7,547 bases of DNA from Acidobacteriota bacterium (GTDB lineage Bacteria; Acidobacteriota; Terriglobia; Acidiferrales; UBA7541): the NCBI GenBank assembly GCA_028876695.1, contig JAGWRH010000365.1, forward strand, positions 1 to 7,547, read 5' to 3'. Positions 6,287-7,547 of the stretch are shown here, piece after piece (positions within the stretch are counted from its first letter, which is position 1; each line of letters opens with the position of its first letter). The translations under genes and the position numbers were made by a program. The notes beneath the pieces are model-generated. The model did no database searches. It was not told where the DNA came from and saw only the letters and a program-made list of their open reading frames with translations.

Positions 6287-7224
6287 TGGCGTTCAAGTCC
6301 GGATTCGTGGCAATCGTTGGACGGCCTAACGCCGGAAAATCCACACTGGTGAATATGCTGGCGGGACGCAAGGTGGCGATCGTATCGCCGCGCCCGCAGA
6401 CCACGCGCAACCGCATTCAAGCCATACTGAACCGCGAAGAGGCACAGATCATCCTGATCGACACGCCGGGGCTGCATAAAGCGGACAACATTCTGAGCCG
6501 CCAAATGATGGGCGAGACGGAACAGGCGCTGGAAGGCGTGGACATCGTTGCGCTGATCGTGGACGTGACCGCGGCGTTTGGCGGCGGGGACCGCTATTCC
6601 GCGCGATGGCTGCGGCGATTTCGCGGCCCTGTGTATCTGCTGCTGAATAAAGTCGATCGCGTGAGCAAGCCGGCGCTGCTGCCGCTGATCGACCGCTGGC
6701 GGAAGGAATTCGAGTTCGCCGAAATCTTCCCAATTTCCGCGCACACGGGTGAGGGATGCGCGGACCTGCTGAAAAGCTGGATCGCCAAGCTGCCGGAAGC
6801 GCCGCCGCATTTTCCGGAGGACCAGTTCACCGATCAGCCCGAGCGGTTTTTGGCGGCGGAACTGATTCGCGAACAAGCGCTGCACGCCACGCGCGAGGAA
6901 GTGCCGCACGCGATCGCCGTGTTCATCGACCGATTCGAGGAGCGGCGCGAATCGATCAAAATCATGGCGACGATTTACGTGGAGCGCGAGGGACAGAAGG
7001 GAATTCTGATCGGCAAGCGAGGCGAGGCCATTAAGCGAATCGGGACGCTGGCGCGGAAGGAGATCGAGTCGGTTCTGGGCATGCGCGTGTTCCTGGAATT
7101 GATGGTGAAGGTGCGGCCCAATTGGCGGCGGAACCGCGCAATCGTGCGTCAATTGGACTGGCACAGGCAGTTGGAACAGATGAGCAAAAGCGATCTGCCG
7201 GACGAGGAAGAATTGGCGGAGTAA
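6286..7224 (+). CDS. era: GTPase Era (30S ribosome assembly)
   Basis: An essential-type GTPase that binds the 3' end of 16S rRNA and helps mature the small ribosomal subunit. At 312 residues it is close to E. coli Era (301). All G motifs are present: G1 GRPNAGKS (12-19), G2 region RPQTTRNRI (36-44), G3 DTPG (59-62), G4 NKVD (121-124) and G5 SAHTG (151-155). The C-terminal KH RNA-binding domain (about 205-290) has ILIGKRGEAIKRIG with the GxxG loop GKRG (243-246), followed by VFLELMVKVRPNW. The frame is open upstream, but homologues begin near MAFKSGFVAIVG. The ATG at 6286 has GAAGAG 8 bases before it and overlaps the yjbQ stop. An acidic tail (DLPDEEELAE) ends the protein. The neighbours differ from the ybeY or recO/rnc contexts familiar from other phyla. 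There are no missing residues or frameshifts. Confidence 0.97.
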   Translation: MAFKSGFVAIVGRPNAGKSTLVNMLAGRKVAIVSPRPQTTRNRIQAILNREEAQIILIDTPGLHKADNILSRQMMGETEQALEGVDIVALIVDVTAAFGGGDRYSARWLRRFRGPVYLLLNKVDRVSKPALLPLIDRWRKEFEFAEIFPISAHTGEGCADLLKSWIAKLPEAPPHFPEDQFTDQPERFLAAELIREQALHATREEVPHAIAVFIDRFEERRESIKIMATIYVEREGQKGILIGKRGEAIKRIGTLARKEIESVLGMRVFLELMVKVRPNWRRNRAIVRQLDWHRQLEQMSKSDLPDEEELAE

Positions 7225-7261
7225 CGCGAAGCGGAGCGGGAGGGCTAGCGGAATCGCGCGT

Positions 7262-7284
7262 TTCCGCGCATAACCGGCGCGGAA
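7262..7284. terminator. Inverted repeat between convergent genes, candidate bidirectional terminator
   Basis: TTCCGCGC (7262-7269) pairs perfectly with GCGCGGAA (7277-7284) around a 7-base loop, placed between the era stop (7224) and the end of the opposing regulator gene (7295). Position and perfect pairing fit a shared terminator. Neither strand has a real T-run after the stem, so it may work weakly or mainly protect 3' ends. A competing small stem (GCGCG 7256-7260 with CGCGC 7265-7269) overlaps it. Confidence 0.45.
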
Positions 7285-7294
7285 TTGAAATGAG

Positions 7295-7547
7295 TTAAGA
7301 AGCGGCTTTGGAAGGCGCGATCTTTAGCGCGCGCATTTTGCGATAGAGATGGCTGCGCTCGAGGCCTAACGCCGCGGCGGTATTCGTCATGTTCCAGCGG
7401 TTTTCTTGCAATTTGCGCAGCACGAATTCGCGCTCGTAAGCTTCGCGGTCGCCCGGTCCATTATAGTGATCGAAGGGCCACAGCGATGCGAAATGCAGAA
7501 GCGGGAATTTGATGATCGGCAGATCTTCTCGGACGTCTGAGCGAAGA
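7295..7547 (-). CDS. Sigma54-dependent response regulator (NtrC/NtrX type), C-terminal end only
   Basis: The reverse strand is open from the window edge to TAA (7295-7297 on the + strand), giving 83 C-terminal residues. The segment starting EAYEREFVLRKLQ, with NMTNTAAALG and LERSHLYRKMRALKI, is the Fis-type helix-turn-helix that binds enhancer DNA in NtrC-family activators; ERSHLYRKM is its recognition helix. Just inside the window edge, DVREDLP resembles the 'I..EDLP' end of the AAA+ domain that contacts sigma54 RNA polymerase. The frame is therefore supported on both sides of the linker. The linker (IIKFPLLHFASLWPFDHYNG) is unusually hydrophobic and aromatic, where such linkers are normally polar. 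The receiver and most of the AAA+ domain are outside, so partner kinase and target genes cannot be told. The gene is convergent with era. Confidence 0.85.
   Translation of the reverse strand, partial: LRSDVREDLPIIKFPLLHFASLWPFDHYNGPGDREAYEREFVLRKLQENRWNMTNTAAALGLERSHLYRKMRALKIAPSKAAS

Noticed and set aside
5494..7164. 556-codon open frame on the reverse strand opposite yjbQ and era
   Set aside because: It mirrors the third-position GC bias of era and yjbQ. The composition is rich in Arg, His and Ser, there is no domain, and both + strand genes are unambiguous.

Overview
The window is GC-rich and densely coded. Its genes look chromosomal, from a free-living Gram-negative-type bacterium. An OmpA-type outer-membrane-anchored protein points to a diderm. 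The combination of an NHL-repeat protein, an OmpA protein with a long Ala/Glu/Gln coiled coil, a three-gene transhydrogenase and a Fis-type NtrC-family regulator resembles Acidobacteriota (Koribacter/Solibacter-like). That assignment is inferred from protein style and was not tested by any search. I see no mobile element, CRISPR array, tRNA or rRNA.

Layout from left to right. (1) 2-541, + strand: C-terminal part of an NHL-repeat beta-propeller protein. (2) 738-2438, +: secreted OmpA/MotB-domain protein with its own ribosome binding site. (3) 2439-2745: 307-base gap with a candidate sigma70-type promoter and a foldable leader of about 140 nt. (4) 2746-5669, +: pntAA-pntAB-pntB, a complete three-subunit proton-translocating NAD(P) transhydrogenase. 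pntAA and pntAB are 18 bases apart; pntAB and pntB overlap by ATGA. (5) 5828-7224, +: a YjbQ-family protein and the GTPase Era, overlapping by one base (TGATG). (6) 7295-7547, - strand: the C-terminal end of a sigma54-type response regulator with a Fis helix-turn-helix, convergent with era.

The three pnt genes encode one membrane machine. PntAA binds NAD(H) in the cytoplasm. PntAB and the N-terminal half of PntB form the membrane proton channel. The C-terminal half of PntB binds NADP(H). Together they use the proton gradient to make NADPH from NADH. The other genes (envelope anchoring, YjbQ, ribosome assembly, two-component regulation) have no evident functional link to it.

The most interesting observation is in the transhydrogenase channel. 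The position equivalent to the E. coli channel histidine (beta His91) is leucine (PntB Leu94). The alternative histidine position known from Thermus (alpha2 His42) is aspartate (PntAB Asp42). This looks like a non-canonical proton pathway built around an acidic residue. No wholly new multi-gene system is evident.
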